Below the pieces are notes generated by a model. It was given only the letters and a program-made list of their open reading frames with translations, had not been told where the DNA came from and did not search any database. Shown here piece after piece: positions 7,536 through 15,832 of a stretch of DNA of 33,085 bases. The translations under genes and the position numbers were made by a program. Location: positions 1 to 33,085 of the forward strand of contig NZ_JAHFRY010000034.1 of the NCBI RefSeq assembly GCF_023266035.1. Reading direction: 5' to 3'. Source of the stretch: Nevskia sp. Lineage in GTDB: Bacteria > Pseudomonadota > Gammaproteobacteria > Nevskiales > Nevskiaceae. The stretch's first letter is position 1. Every line of letters begins with the position of its first letter.

Positions 7536-7541
7536 ATTATA
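7536..7541 (-). promoter_or_regulatory. -10 box of the plsB promoter
   Basis: Perfect TATAAT on the minus strand, 109 bases upstream of the proposed TTG start. No convincing -35 hexamer is visible at 16-18 bases, so it may rely on an activator. Confidence 0.5.
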
Positions 7542-7611
7542 GAAGTGTGGGCAGAAAGCGCCCCATCGCAGCGGCTGCAAACCGCTTGTGCGCAGTTATT
7601 GCATTGCATGA

Positions 7612-7641
7612 TTGACCCGGCGACAAACGCGCCGCCATAGT
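7612..7641 (+). promoter_or_regulatory. Probable promoter of the peptide transporter gene
   Basis: TTGACC (7612-7617) and CATAGT (7636-7641) are 18 bases apart, matching the sigma70 consensus at 5/6 and 4/6 positions. The predicted transcript start leaves a leader of about 20 bases before the ATG at 7670. The 242-base divergent gap to plsB shows no other clear feature. Confidence 0.5.
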
Positions 7642-7669
7642 CCGATCGACTCTCACTCCCCTGCCATTC

Positions 7670-9172
7670 ATGTCCAGCCCGACGTTTCTCGGTCATCCGC
7701 GCGGCCTCGCGACCCTGTTCTTCACCGAGATGTGGGAGCGCTTCACGTTCTACGGCATGCGCAGCCTGCTGGTGCTGTTCATGACCGCGGCGGTGGTCGG
7801 CGGCAACAATCCCGGCCTCGGTTTGACCGAAGGCGAAGCGAACGCGATCTACGGGCTGTATCTGTCCTGCGTCTATCTGTTTGCATTGCCCGGCGGCTGG
7901 ATCGCCGATCGCCTGACCGGCCAGCGCAATGCGGTGATCGCTGGCGGCCTGCTGATTGCGGCCGGCAATTTCATGCTGGCGATCGGCGATCGCACCTTGT
8001 TCTTCCTTGGCCTGGTGGTGATCGTGCTCGGCGTGGGCCTGCTGAAGCCGAACATCAGCGCCATGGTCGGCAAGTTGTATGACGATATGCCGAGTTCCAA
8101 GCGCGACGCCGGCTTTTCGATCTTCTACATGGGCATCAACCTCGGCGCGGTGGCGGCGCCGCTGCTGGTCGGCACCATCGGCGAAAAGATCTCCTGGCAG
8201 GCGGGCTTCGCCGGTGCCGGCCTGCTGATGCTCGCCGGCCTCGTGCAGTTCCATCTGATGCGCAGCACCTTGCCGGCCACTGCCAATGACGCCAGCGCGA
8301 AAACGCCGGAGGAACGCAAGAAGGCCTGGACCGGCTTGGCCATCGGCGTCGGGCTGTTCGCCGCCTTCATCGCCGCCGCCACGCTCGGTGCCTTCGATCT
8401 GGAGCCGGTTGCCATCGCCCAGAAAGTCGGTGTCGCCATCGTGCTGATCGCCGCGTTCTTCTTCGGCTACGTGTTCCTGTTCGGCAAGCTGACGTCCGAG
8501 GAAGCGAAGCGAGTCGCGGTGATCCTGGTGCTGTTCTTCGGCGCCGCCACCTTCTTCATGGGCTTCGAGCTGGCCGGCTCGACCTTCAACCTGTTCGCCC
8601 GCGACTTCACCGATCGCTCGGCCTTCGGCAGTTTCTTCGCCGACGGCCAGCATCCAGCCAGCTGGTATCAGTCGCTGAATCCACTGTTCGTGGTCGCGTT
8701 CTCGCCGGTGTTTGCAGCGCTCTGGGTGCAGCTGGGCAAGCGCAATCTGGAGCCGTCGATCCCGGCGAAGTTCGCGCTGGGCCTGATCCAGATGGGCCTC
8801 GGCTTCATCGTCATCGCCTACGCCGCGCATCTGGTGGTGACCGGTGCGGAAGGCACCAAGGTGCTGCCGGTGTGGCTACTGCTGACCTATCTGCTGCATA
8901 CCTTCGGCGAGCTGTGCCTGTCGCCGATCGGCCTGTCCGCGGTGACCAAGCTGGCGCCGCCGCGTTATGTCAGCCAGATGATGGGCACCTGGTTTGCCGG
9001 CACCGCACTCGGCAACCTGCTGTCCGGTCTGATTGCCGGGCATCTCGGCGCCGATGACATCGCCAGCGCGCCGGGCCGCTATCTGATGATCTTCGCGCTG
9101 GCCTGCACGCTGGGGCTGCTGATGGCGATCATGATCAAGCCGATCAAGCGGCTGATGGGCACCGTTCGCTGA
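7670..9172 (+). CDS. POT/PTR2-family proton-coupled di-/tripeptide transporter
   Basis: A 500-residue inner-membrane symporter of the major facilitator superfamily that imports di- and tripeptides with protons. The family's proton-coupling motif ExxER is present on the first helix (Glu20, Glu23, Arg24 in FFTEMWERFTFYGMR). The second signature appears as LKPNISAMVGKLYDD, followed by DAGFSIFYMGINLGA. About fourteen hydrophobic segments are spread along the chain, as usual for bacterial POT proteins, and FGELCLSPIGLSAVTKLAPP is the conserved late-helix motif. Family length is about 490-520. No good Shine-Dalgarno precedes the ATG at 7670. The next gene on the same strand, 85 bases on, is an M2 peptidyl-dipeptidase that releases dipeptides, so the pair looks like a peptide-use unit. 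Substrate range is not readable; POT identity is firm. Confidence 0.95.
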   Translation: MSSPTFLGHPRGLATLFFTEMWERFTFYGMRSLLVLFMTAAVVGGNNPGLGLTEGEANAIYGLYLSCVYLFALPGGWIADRLTGQRNAVIAGGLLIAAGNFMLAIGDRTLFFLGLVVIVLGVGLLKPNISAMVGKLYDDMPSSKRDAGFSIFYMGINLGAVAAPLLVGTIGEKISWQAGFAGAGLLMLAGLVQFHLMRSTLPATANDASAKTPEERKKAWTGLAIGVGLFAAFIAAATLGAFDLEPVAIAQKVGVAIVLIAAFFFGYVFLFGKLTSEEAKRVAVILVLFFGAATFFMGFELAGSTFNLFARDFTDRSAFGSFFADGQHPASWYQSLNPLFVVAFSPVFAALWVQLGKRNLEPSIPAKFALGLIQMGLGFIVIAYAAHLVVTGAEGTKVLPVWLLLTYLLHTFGELCLSPIGLSAVTKLAPPRYVSQMMGTWFAGTALGNLLSGLIAGHLGADDIASAPGRYLMIFALACTLGLLMAIMIKPIKRLMGTVR

Positions 9173-9257
9173 GGCTTCATTCAAACCGTTCTTGGCCAAT
9201 CGCCATCCAAGCGCATCGGGCGCTGAACAGCGCCCCGCACCAATCCGGGAGAACCTG

Positions 9258-11234
9258 ATGCTTCGTCTCATCCATCCAAGAATCCTGTGGGCCAGCTGCG
9301 CTGCGCTGAGCCTTGCCGCCTGCGGTGACAAATCCGCCGCCCCTGCGGCCGAAGCCAAGGCGGCGCCAACGGCGGCGCAGGCCGATGCTTTCGTCGCCGA
9401 CTTCAACAAGCAGTTCAAGGCGCTCGGCAAGTACGTGGCATCGGCCCAATGGCTGCAGTCGACCTACATCACCGACGATTCGCAGATGATCGCCTCGCGC
9501 GCCGGCGAGCAGGCCCTGGAGTTCAGCTACAACGAAGGCCAGGCTGCCAAACCGTTCTACGTGCTCAAGGATCTGTCGCCGGTCACGGCGCGATCGCTGC
9601 AGTTGATCCGCATCAGTTCGGTGTCGCCGAGCAAGGCCGAGGACCGTACCGCGCTGGCCGCCGTGCTGTCGGACATGGAAGCCAACTACGGCAAGGGCCA
9701 ATGGTGCCGCAAGAGCGCGGCCGGCAACGATGAATGCCTGTCGCTGCCGGAAGTCGAGAAGATCGTCAACAACGTCGAACTGAAGAACAGCCCGGCGCAG
9801 ATCGCCGAAGCCTGGGCCGGCTGGCACGCCACTGCCAAGCCGATCCGCGACGACTACCAGAACTTCGTCGGCCTCTACAACGGTGCCGCCAAGGAATCCG
9901 GCTACGCCGATGCCGGGGAATGGTGGCGCGGCGGCTACGACATGAGCCCGGCGGATTTCTCGGCCGAGACCGAACGCCTCTGGGGCCAGGTCAAGCCGCT
10001 GTACGACGCGCTGCACTGCCATGTGCGCAACAAGCTCAACGAGAAGTACGGCGACAGCGTGGTCGCCAAGGACGGCCTGATCCCGGCCCATCTGCTCGGC
10101 AACATGTGGGCACAGCAGTGGGGCAATCTCTACCCGCTGGTCGAGCCCTACAAGGGCGTGTCCGATCTCGATGTCAGCGCTTCGCTGCAAGCCCAGCGCA
10201 AGACCGAATACCAGACGCTGCTCGCGGCGTTCAAGGGCAAGCCGACGCCGGTCGACCTCGCCGAACTCGAACACAAGGCCGATGCCCAGTTCGCGGTGAA
10301 GATGGCCAAGGTCGCCGAGGACTTCTACACCTCGCTGGGCATGCCGAAGCTGCCGGAATCGTTCTGGCAGAAGTCGATGCTGGTCAAGCCGCGTGATCGC
10401 GATGTGGTCTGCCACGCCTCGGCCTGGCCGATGGATGGCGAGAGCGATGTGCGGATCAAGGAGTGCATCGTGCCGGATGAGGAATCGCTGACCACGATCC
10501 ACCACGAACTCGGCCACATCTACTACTACCTGATGTACAAGGACCAGCCGCCGATCTTCCAGAACGGCGCTCACGACGGCTTCCACGAAGCGATCGGCGA
10601 TACCGTCACCTTGTCGCTGACACCCGAGCATCTGAAGAAGATCGGTCTGGTCAAGGACGTGAAGACCGACGAAAAGGCGGTGATCAATTCGCAGATGAAG
10701 CTGGCGCTCGACAAGATCGTCTTCCTGCCCTGGGGCAAGCTCGTCGATCAATGGCGCTGGAAAGTGTTCTCCGGCGAAGTGGCGCCGGCCGACTACAACA
10801 AGGCCTGGTGGAAGCTGCGCGAGGAATACCAGGGCGTGGCGCCGCCGATGGCCCGCAGCGAGGAGGATTTCGATCCGGGTGCCAAGTACCACATTCCCGG
10901 CAACACGCCGTACACGCGCTACTTCCTGAGCTTCGTCGTGCAGTTCCAGTTCCACAAGGCGCTTTGCGAAGCCGCCGGCTTCAAGGGCCCGCTGCATGAC
11001 TGCGACATCTACGGCAACAAGGCCGCTGGCGAGAAGTTCATGGCGATGCTTCGTGAAGGTCAGAGCAAGCCCTGGCCGGAGACGCTGGAAAAGCTGACCG
11101 GCACCCGGCAGATGGATGCCTCGGCGATCCTCGAGTACTTCGCGCCGCTGAAGACTTATCTGGAACAGCAGAACGCCGGCAAGAACTGCGGCTGGACGGC
11201 GCCGGCCGATCCGCTGGCGGCGGCCACGCGCTAG
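9258..11234 (+). CDS. M2-family peptidyl-dipeptidase (ACE-like) lipoprotein
   Basis: A 658-residue zinc metallopeptidase related to angiotensin-converting enzyme, expected to remove dipeptides from the C-terminus of oligopeptides. Its lipoprotein signal has lipobox LAAC (Cys22), so it is anchored in the envelope. The zinc site is intact: TIHHELGHIYYYL contains HExxH at about residues 415-419, and HDGFHEAIGDTVTLS about 25 residues later supplies the third ligand Glu and the second M2 signature. YFLSFVVQFQFHKALC matches the conserved ACE substrate/chloride region. Bacterial M2 enzymes are about 650-680 residues, so this one is full length. The ATG at 9258 is preceded by GGGAGAAC. Its position behind a dipeptide transporter fits peptide scavenging. 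The physiological substrate is unknown. Confidence 0.96.
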   Translation: MLRLIHPRILWASCAALSLAACGDKSAAPAAEAKAAPTAAQADAFVADFNKQFKALGKYVASAQWLQSTYITDDSQMIASRAGEQALEFSYNEGQAAKPFYVLKDLSPVTARSLQLIRISSVSPSKAEDRTALAAVLSDMEANYGKGQWCRKSAAGNDECLSLPEVEKIVNNVELKNSPAQIAEAWAGWHATAKPIRDDYQNFVGLYNGAAKESGYADAGEWWRGGYDMSPADFSAETERLWGQVKPLYDALHCHVRNKLNEKYGDSVVAKDGLIPAHLLGNMWAQQWGNLYPLVEPYKGVSDLDVSASLQAQRKTEYQTLLAAFKGKPTPVDLAELEHKADAQFAVKMAKVAEDFYTSLGMPKLPESFWQKSMLVKPRDRDVVCHASAWPMDGESDVRIKECIVPDEESLTTIHHELGHIYYYLMYKDQPPIFQNGAHDGFHEAIGDTVTLSLTPEHLKKIGLVKDVKTDEKAVINSQMKLALDKIVFLPWGKLVDQWRWKVFSGEVAPADYNKAWWKLREEYQGVAPPMARSEEDFDPGAKYHIPGNTPYTRYFLSFVVQFQFHKALCEAAGFKGPLHDCDIYGNKAAGEKFMAMLREGQSKPWPETLEKLTGTRQMDASAILEYFAPLKTYLEQQNAGKNCGWTAPADPLAAATR

Positions 11235-11241
11235 GCAACCA

Positions 11242-11287
11242 CCGGCCATCGTCTCATCACGCCTTGTGCGCTGATGACGATGGCCGG
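11242..11287. terminator. Long hairpin after the M2 peptidase (probable terminator or mRNA-end stabiliser)
   Basis: CCGGCCATCGTC (11242-11253) and GACGATGGCCGG (11276-11287) pair perfectly over 12 bp. After a 2-base bulge, ATCA (11256-11259) and TGAT (11272-11275) extend the stem to 16 bp. It begins 7 bases after the peptidase stop. No T-tract follows, so intrinsic termination is uncertain. Confidence 0.6.
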
Positions 11288-11408
11288 CTACTGAAAGCTG
11301 GCGGCGCCCATCCGCCGGCCTGAACCGCTCTGCCGACGGACTGCGCGGCTCGCAGACTAGCGGTTACGATCAGCGCCGCTCCCCTCTCGCGAAAGCCAAC
11401 CGCTGCGC

Positions 11409-12269
11409 ATGACTGCCCTGATCGACGCGCTTGCCAACAACCCGCTGTTTCTCGGCATCACCACGACCCTGCTCGGTCTGGTGGTCGGCAGCTTTCTCAA
11501 TGTGGTGATCCTGCGGCTGCCGCGGATGCTCGAAGCCGACTGGCAGGCCGAAGCCCGCGAACTGCTGGACCTGACGCCGGTCGAGGCACCGAAACTGTCG
11601 CTGACCCAGCCGCGATCGCGCTGCCCCGGCTGCGGCAGCGCGATCCGCGCCTGGCAGAACATTCCGATTGTCAGCTGGCTGCTGCTGCGCGGCCGTTGCG
11701 CCAGCTGCAAGACCGGCATCTCGATGCAGTACCCGCTGGTGGAACTGGCTTCGGCCTTGATGTCGGCCGTCTGCGTCTGGCGCTTCGGCTGGTCGCCGCA
11801 ACTGGCGGCAGCACTGGTGCTGACCTGGACCTTGATCGCGCTGACCGTGATCGACCTGCGCGAAACCATCCTGCCCGACAACATGACCCTGCCGCTGATC
11901 TGGCTGGGCCTGGGCCTGAGCACGGTGCCGGTGTTCGTCGACATGTCGGCCAGCATCTGGGGCGCGGTCGTCGGCTACCTGAGCCTGTGGTCGATCTATC
12001 ACCTGTTCCGGATCATCACCGGCAAGCACGGCATGGGCTATGGCGATTTCAAGCTGATGGCCGGCCTCGGCGCCTGGTTCGGCGCGATGTCGCTGCCGAT
12101 CCTGCTGCTGCTGTCGTCCGCCGTCGGTGCCGTGATCGGTATCGGCCTGATCGTGTTCCGCGGCCATGATCGCAATGTGCCGATCCCGTTCGGTCCTTAC
12201 ATCGCCGGCGCCGGCTGGCTGATGCTGATCTGGGGCGATGCCATCGGCGGCGTCACCGGAGCGCGCTGA
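11409..12269 (+). CDS. pilD: Type IV prepilin leader peptidase / N-methyltransferase
   Basis: PilD is an inner-membrane aspartyl protease (A24) that cleaves and N-methylates type IV prepilins and type II secretion pseudopilins. All key features are present in 286 residues: the GSFLNVVILRLP N-terminal helix, a zinc-binding pair CPGC and CASC (Cys72, 75, 97, 100), and the catalytic aspartates Asp149 (TVIDLRETILPD) and Asp213 (GMGYGDFKLMAGLGAW). Seven to eight membrane segments can be drawn. The cysteine loop marks it as the bifunctional type. The stop overlaps the coaE start by one base (TGATG), the classical pilD-coaE arrangement. The usual upstream pilB and pilC are not here; the preceding gene is a peptidase, 174 bases away. 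Confidence 0.96.
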   Translation: MTALIDALANNPLFLGITTTLLGLVVGSFLNVVILRLPRMLEADWQAEARELLDLTPVEAPKLSLTQPRSRCPGCGSAIRAWQNIPIVSWLLLRGRCASCKTGISMQYPLVELASALMSAVCVWRFGWSPQLAAALVLTWTLIALTVIDLRETILPDNMTLPLIWLGLGLSTVPVFVDMSASIWGAVVGYLSLWSIYHLFRIITGKHGMGYGDFKLMAGLGAWFGAMSLPILLLLSSAVGAVIGIGLIVFRGHDRNVPIPFGPYIAGAGWLMLIWGDAIGGVTGAR

Positions 12270-12886
12270 TGAACAGCCTCACGATCGGTTTGACCGGCGG
12301 CATCGCCAGCGGCAAGACCCATGTCGCCAACCTGTTCATCAAGCTAGGCGTACCGCTGCTCGAAGCCGACGAGGTCGCCCGCGAGGTGGTCGCGCCGCCA
12401 TCGCCAGCGCTGGCCGAGATCGCGACAGCCTTCGGTGCCGACCTGCTGAACACCGACGGCACGCTGAACCGCCGGGCGCTGCGCGACATCGTGTTCGCCG
12501 ATCCGGCCGCACTGAAGCGTCTCGAAGCGATCACTCATCCGGCAATCCGCGCGAGAGTCACTGCCTGGCGCGCCGCGCAGACCACGCCGTACTGCATCTA
12601 TTCGGCGGCGATCCTGATCGAGGCCGGCATGGCGGCGCTGGTCGACCGGGTGCTGGTGGTCGATGCGCCGGAGGACGTGCAGCTGCGCCGGCTGACCGCG
12701 CGTGACGGCGCCAACGAGGTGCAGGCGCGGCAGATGATTGCCACCCAGGCCAGCCGCAGCCTGCGCCTGAGCCGTGCCGACGATGTCATCGACAACCGCG
12801 ACGAGCAGCAATCCGTCGAGGCGCAGGTGGCGCGGCTGCATCGTCACTACACGAGCCTGGGCTTGGCGCGCCGCGCTGCACCGTAA
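12269..12886 (+). CDS. coaE: Dephospho-CoA kinase
   Basis: CoaE phosphorylates the 3'-hydroxyl of dephospho-CoA, the last step of coenzyme A synthesis in the cytoplasm. The 205-residue product starts with the P-loop GLTGGIASGKT (residues 7-17). It has the DADEVAR-type substrate motif as LLEADEVAREVV, the RRALRDIVFADP segment, THPAIR, and VLVVDAPEDVQLRRLTARD of the lid region. E. coli CoaE has 206 residues. Its ATG overlaps the pilD stop by one base, so translation is probably coupled. The zapD start lies 70 bases downstream. Confidence 0.97.
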   Translation: MNSLTIGLTGGIASGKTHVANLFIKLGVPLLEADEVAREVVAPPSPALAEIATAFGADLLNTDGTLNRRALRDIVFADPAALKRLEAITHPAIRARVTAWRAAQTTPYCIYSAAILIEAGMAALVDRVLVVDAPEDVQLRRLTARDGANEVQARQMIATQASRSLRLSRADDVIDNRDEQQSVEAQVARLHRHYTSLGLARRAAP

Positions 12887-12956
12887 TTGATCGTCCGTGT
12901 TTGCCGCACCGGATGTTGCGGGGCACAATGCCCGACACGCGCGCAACCGGGATGCA

Positions 12957-13742
12957 ATGGACCGTACTGCCGAATGGGTCTGTTTCGAGCAGCCGCTGAA
13001 CGAGCGGACGCGGTCTCTGCTGCGCCTGGAGTTCCTGTTCGCGGAGTACGCGCACTGCGGCAGCGACGCCACCGCCTGGGGCATTCGCGCCGGCCTGCAG
13101 ACTTTGCTCGACATCCTGTCAGTGATCGGTCGCAGTGATCTGCGCACCGAGCTGATCCGCGATCTCACCGAGCAACGCAGCCTGCTGAACCGCTTTCGCA
13201 CCCGTCCTGAACTGGACCGCGCCCGGCTCGATGCCGTGCTCGCCGAAATCACCGCCGTGCTGACCAGCCTGCACAACTCCGGCGTTCATCCGTCGACGGT
13301 GCTGCGCGAGAACGAATTCCTGTTCGCGGTGATGAACCGCAGCGGCATTCCGGGCGGCACCTGCATGTTCGACCTGCCGGCCTTTCACCGCTGGCTGGCG
13401 CGGCCGTATGCGAACACCGAGCGTGACCTGTCGCGCTGGTTCTCGATTCTCAAGCCCTACCAGGTGGCGATCGGCCTGTACCTGCGCCTGCTGCGCGATT
13501 CCACCGCCAGCAGCGAGCAGATCGCCCAGGGCGGCGTCTATCTGCATGTCCCCACCGGCGTGTTCCCCCTTCTTCGGGTCCATGTGCCGCCGGACAGCGA
13601 CGTCTACCCGGAAATCAGCGCCGGCAAGCACCGTTTCTCGTTCCGCTTCATGCGCCTGGGCGACGTCAACCAACGCAACGTGCAGACCGCCGAGGACATC
13701 GTGTTCCATCTCCAGTGCTGCAGCCTGAGCAGCCAGGAATGA
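12957..13742 (+). CDS. zapD: Cell division protein ZapD, FtsZ-bundling factor
   Basis: ZapD (YacF, DUF1342) binds the FtsZ C-terminal tail and cross-links protofilaments at the Z ring. The 261-residue protein matches the E. coli protein (247) throughout: WVCFEQPLNERTRSLLRLEF at the start; RTELIRDLTEQRSLL; SIPGGTCMFDLP-like GIPGGTCMFDLPAFHRWL; VYPEISAGKHRFSFRFM; and the closing FHLQCCSL. The ATG at 12957 places PLNE at the usual position; a GTG at 12897 would add 20 residues not seen in the family. It overlaps yacG by four bases (ATGA), so both are likely translated from one message with pilD and coaE. The partner FtsZ is encoded at 22581-23840. Confidence 0.95.
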   Translation: MDRTAEWVCFEQPLNERTRSLLRLEFLFAEYAHCGSDATAWGIRAGLQTLLDILSVIGRSDLRTELIRDLTEQRSLLNRFRTRPELDRARLDAVLAEITAVLTSLHNSGVHPSTVLRENEFLFAVMNRSGIPGGTCMFDLPAFHRWLARPYANTERDLSRWFSILKPYQVAIGLYLRLLRDSTASSEQIAQGGVYLHVPTGVFPLLRVHVPPDSDVYPEISAGKHRFSFRFMRLGDVNQRNVQTAEDIVFHLQCCSLSSQE

Positions 13743-13933
13743 GCGTCAACACGAAACCCGACGCCATCCGCATCGCCCGTTGCCCGCAGTGCGGCGCGTC
13801 CAGCCGCCTGGACGAACGCAATCCCTCGCGGCCGTTCTGCAGCGAGCGCTGCAAGCTGCTCGATCTCGGTGCCTGGTTCGACGGCCGGCATGCGATCCCG
13901 GCGGCACCCGATCCCGAAGATTTCGGCGACTAG
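13739..13933 (+). CDS. yacG: DNA gyrase inhibitor YacG, zinc-ribbon protein
   Basis: YacG is a small zinc protein that binds GyrB and inhibits DNA gyrase in E. coli. The product is 64 residues, the normal size. Its four cysteines are in the required arrangement: Cys15 and Cys18 (CPQCG), Cys34 and Cys38 (FCSERCKLLDLGAW), with the conserved LDLGAWFDG tail that follows the zinc site and an acidic C-terminus. The ATG at 13739 overlaps the zapD stop by four bases. The coaE-zapD-yacG order is the standard gammaproteobacterial one. It converges with the Nudix fusion gene, whose stop is 24 bases away. Confidence 0.95.
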   Translation: MSVNTKPDAIRIARCPQCGASSRLDERNPSRPFCSERCKLLDLGAWFDGRHAIPAAPDPEDFGD

Positions 13934-13957
13934 ACCGTAGAGCGGCCGTGGGCCGCC

Positions 13958-14896
13958 CTACCTCGGCCAGTACGCGCTGATCGCCGCGATGCCCTGCGCA
14001 CCCGCGCGGCGGGCCTCGAACAGATCGCCGGGCGACAAGCCACCCAGTGCATAGACCGGCAAGCCGACCACGCCGCGCCGCTCGGCAAAACCAGCCCAGC
14101 CGACGCCCTCTGCGCCCGGATGAGTCGCTGTCGGGAACACCGGGCCGAGCACGGCGAAATCAGCGCCAACGATCTGTGCAATGCGCAGCTGCTCAGCGCT
14201 GTGCACCGAAGCGCCGAACCACAGCTCGGGCGCAATCGGCCTTGTGCCATAGCGCGCCAGCGTGGCACCCGTTGCATGCCAGCCATCGGCACCGATCGCC
14301 GCAACCATTGCCGGATCACGGTCGAGGATCAGCTTCAGCCCGGCCGCCTGGCAGGCGGGCAGCAAGGTCGTCGCCAGCACGGCATAGGCGCGCTCATCCA
14401 GCCCCGGCAGCCGCAGCCGCAGCAGCGCGCCGTGCGGCAGCCGGGTGAGCTGGGTCAGCAGCTCGATCAAGGTCGCGTCCGGGCGGGTGAACACATAGTG
14501 CTGCGGCAGGCGCAGCGCAGTGACGATCGGCGTCACCGTCGGCAGCAGATCCAGATCGTCCAGCTGATCGAGCCGGCGCCAGGCGAAGGCCTGCTGCTCG
14601 CGGGACTGTGGCTCGCCGTCCCAGCCATCGACCCGCCAGGTGTCGAGCAGCACCTGGCGATCGCTGTAGTCGTGACGGAAACGCAGCAGCGGCCGGGCGG
14701 AGTTGATGTCGACGCCCAGTTCCTCGTGCAGTTCGCGCTTCAGCGCGTCGAGCGCGGTTTCGCCTGACTCGATCTTGCCACCGGGAAATTCCCAAAGCCC
14801 GGCGGCGATCTTGCCGACCGGACGCTGGGCGATCAGCAGCCGGCCGTCACCATCGATCAACACGCCGCAGGCGACAGCAATCAGCGGTGTCGTCAT
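13958..14896 (-). CDS. MutT-type Nudix hydrolase fused to a ThiE/TenI-like domain
   Basis: A 312-residue two-domain protein. Residues 1-130 are a MutT-type Nudix domain with a complete Nudix box (Gly40, Glu46, Arg54-Glu55, Glu58-Glu59, Gly61) after GLWEFPGGKIESGE. This is consistent with 8-oxo-dGTP hydrolysis that prevents A:T to C:G errors. Residues 150-312 fold as a thiamine-phosphate-synthase-like barrel: GADGWHATG, FGASVHSAEQLRIA, GADFAVLGPVFPTATHPGA and PVYALGG. In true ThiE the fourth strand motif is HLGQxD; here it is HATGAT, so ThiE catalysis is doubtful. The same fusion is well known beside secA/argJ in Pseudomonas. The Nudix role is likely; the second domain's role is unknown. Confidence 0.92.
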   Translation of the reverse strand: MTTPLIAVACGVLIDGDGRLLIAQRPVGKIAAGLWEFPGGKIESGETALDALKRELHEELGVDINSARPLLRFRHDYSDRQVLLDTWRVDGWDGEPQSREQQAFAWRRLDQLDDLDLLPTVTPIVTALRLPQHYVFTRPDATLIELLTQLTRLPHGALLRLRLPGLDERAYAVLATTLLPACQAAGLKLILDRDPAMVAAIGADGWHATGATLARYGTRPIAPELWFGASVHSAEQLRIAQIVGADFAVLGPVFPTATHPGAEGVGWAGFAERRGVVGLPVYALGGLSPGDLFEARRAGAQGIAAISAYWPR

Positions 14897-15030
14897 CGGC
14901 AGCTCGCCAGCCGCTGCGGCCTGCAGTCACAATCGCGCCGGCACTCTTCGACGCGCCTCATGAGCAGGCGCGCGCAGCTCGTCATCGAATTCATCTCGTC
15001 ATCCACATCCCGTTCAGGAGATTCACCGGC

Positions 15031-15740
<710 letters not shown>

Positions 15741-15741
<1 letters not shown>

Positions 15742-15827
15742 AAGCAGTGGTCAGTGACTTGTGATCAGTGGCCCGTAAGGCATCGCGTCGCCTTTACTGG
15801 CCACTAGCCACTGATCACGAATCACTG
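15741..15827. repeat. Intergenic hairpin repeat, copy 1 (downstream of the hydrolase and argJ)
   Basis: It is built from variants of the short unit AGTGGTCAGTG. Its arms, 15752-15772 and 15807-15827, are inverted repeats matching at 19 of 21 positions, with a perfect 12-bp core GTGATCAGTGGC (15761-15772) / GCCACTGATCAC (15807-15818). The first 18 bases, GAAGCAGTGGTCAGTGAC, recur inverted in copy 2. It fills the gap between the two convergent genes and could also act as their shared terminator. Confidence 0.8.
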
Positions 15828-15832
15828 CGTCA

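Noticed and set aside
7424-8830. 468-codon minus-strand frame opposite the peptide transporter
   Set aside because: Rich in His, Gln, Glu and Arg, spans a divergent promoter region, and no motif is seen.
9177-11249. 690-codon open frame on the minus strand opposite the M2 peptidase
   Set aside because: Same cause: the plus frame has the zinc motifs and lipobox, while the minus frame shows no domain.
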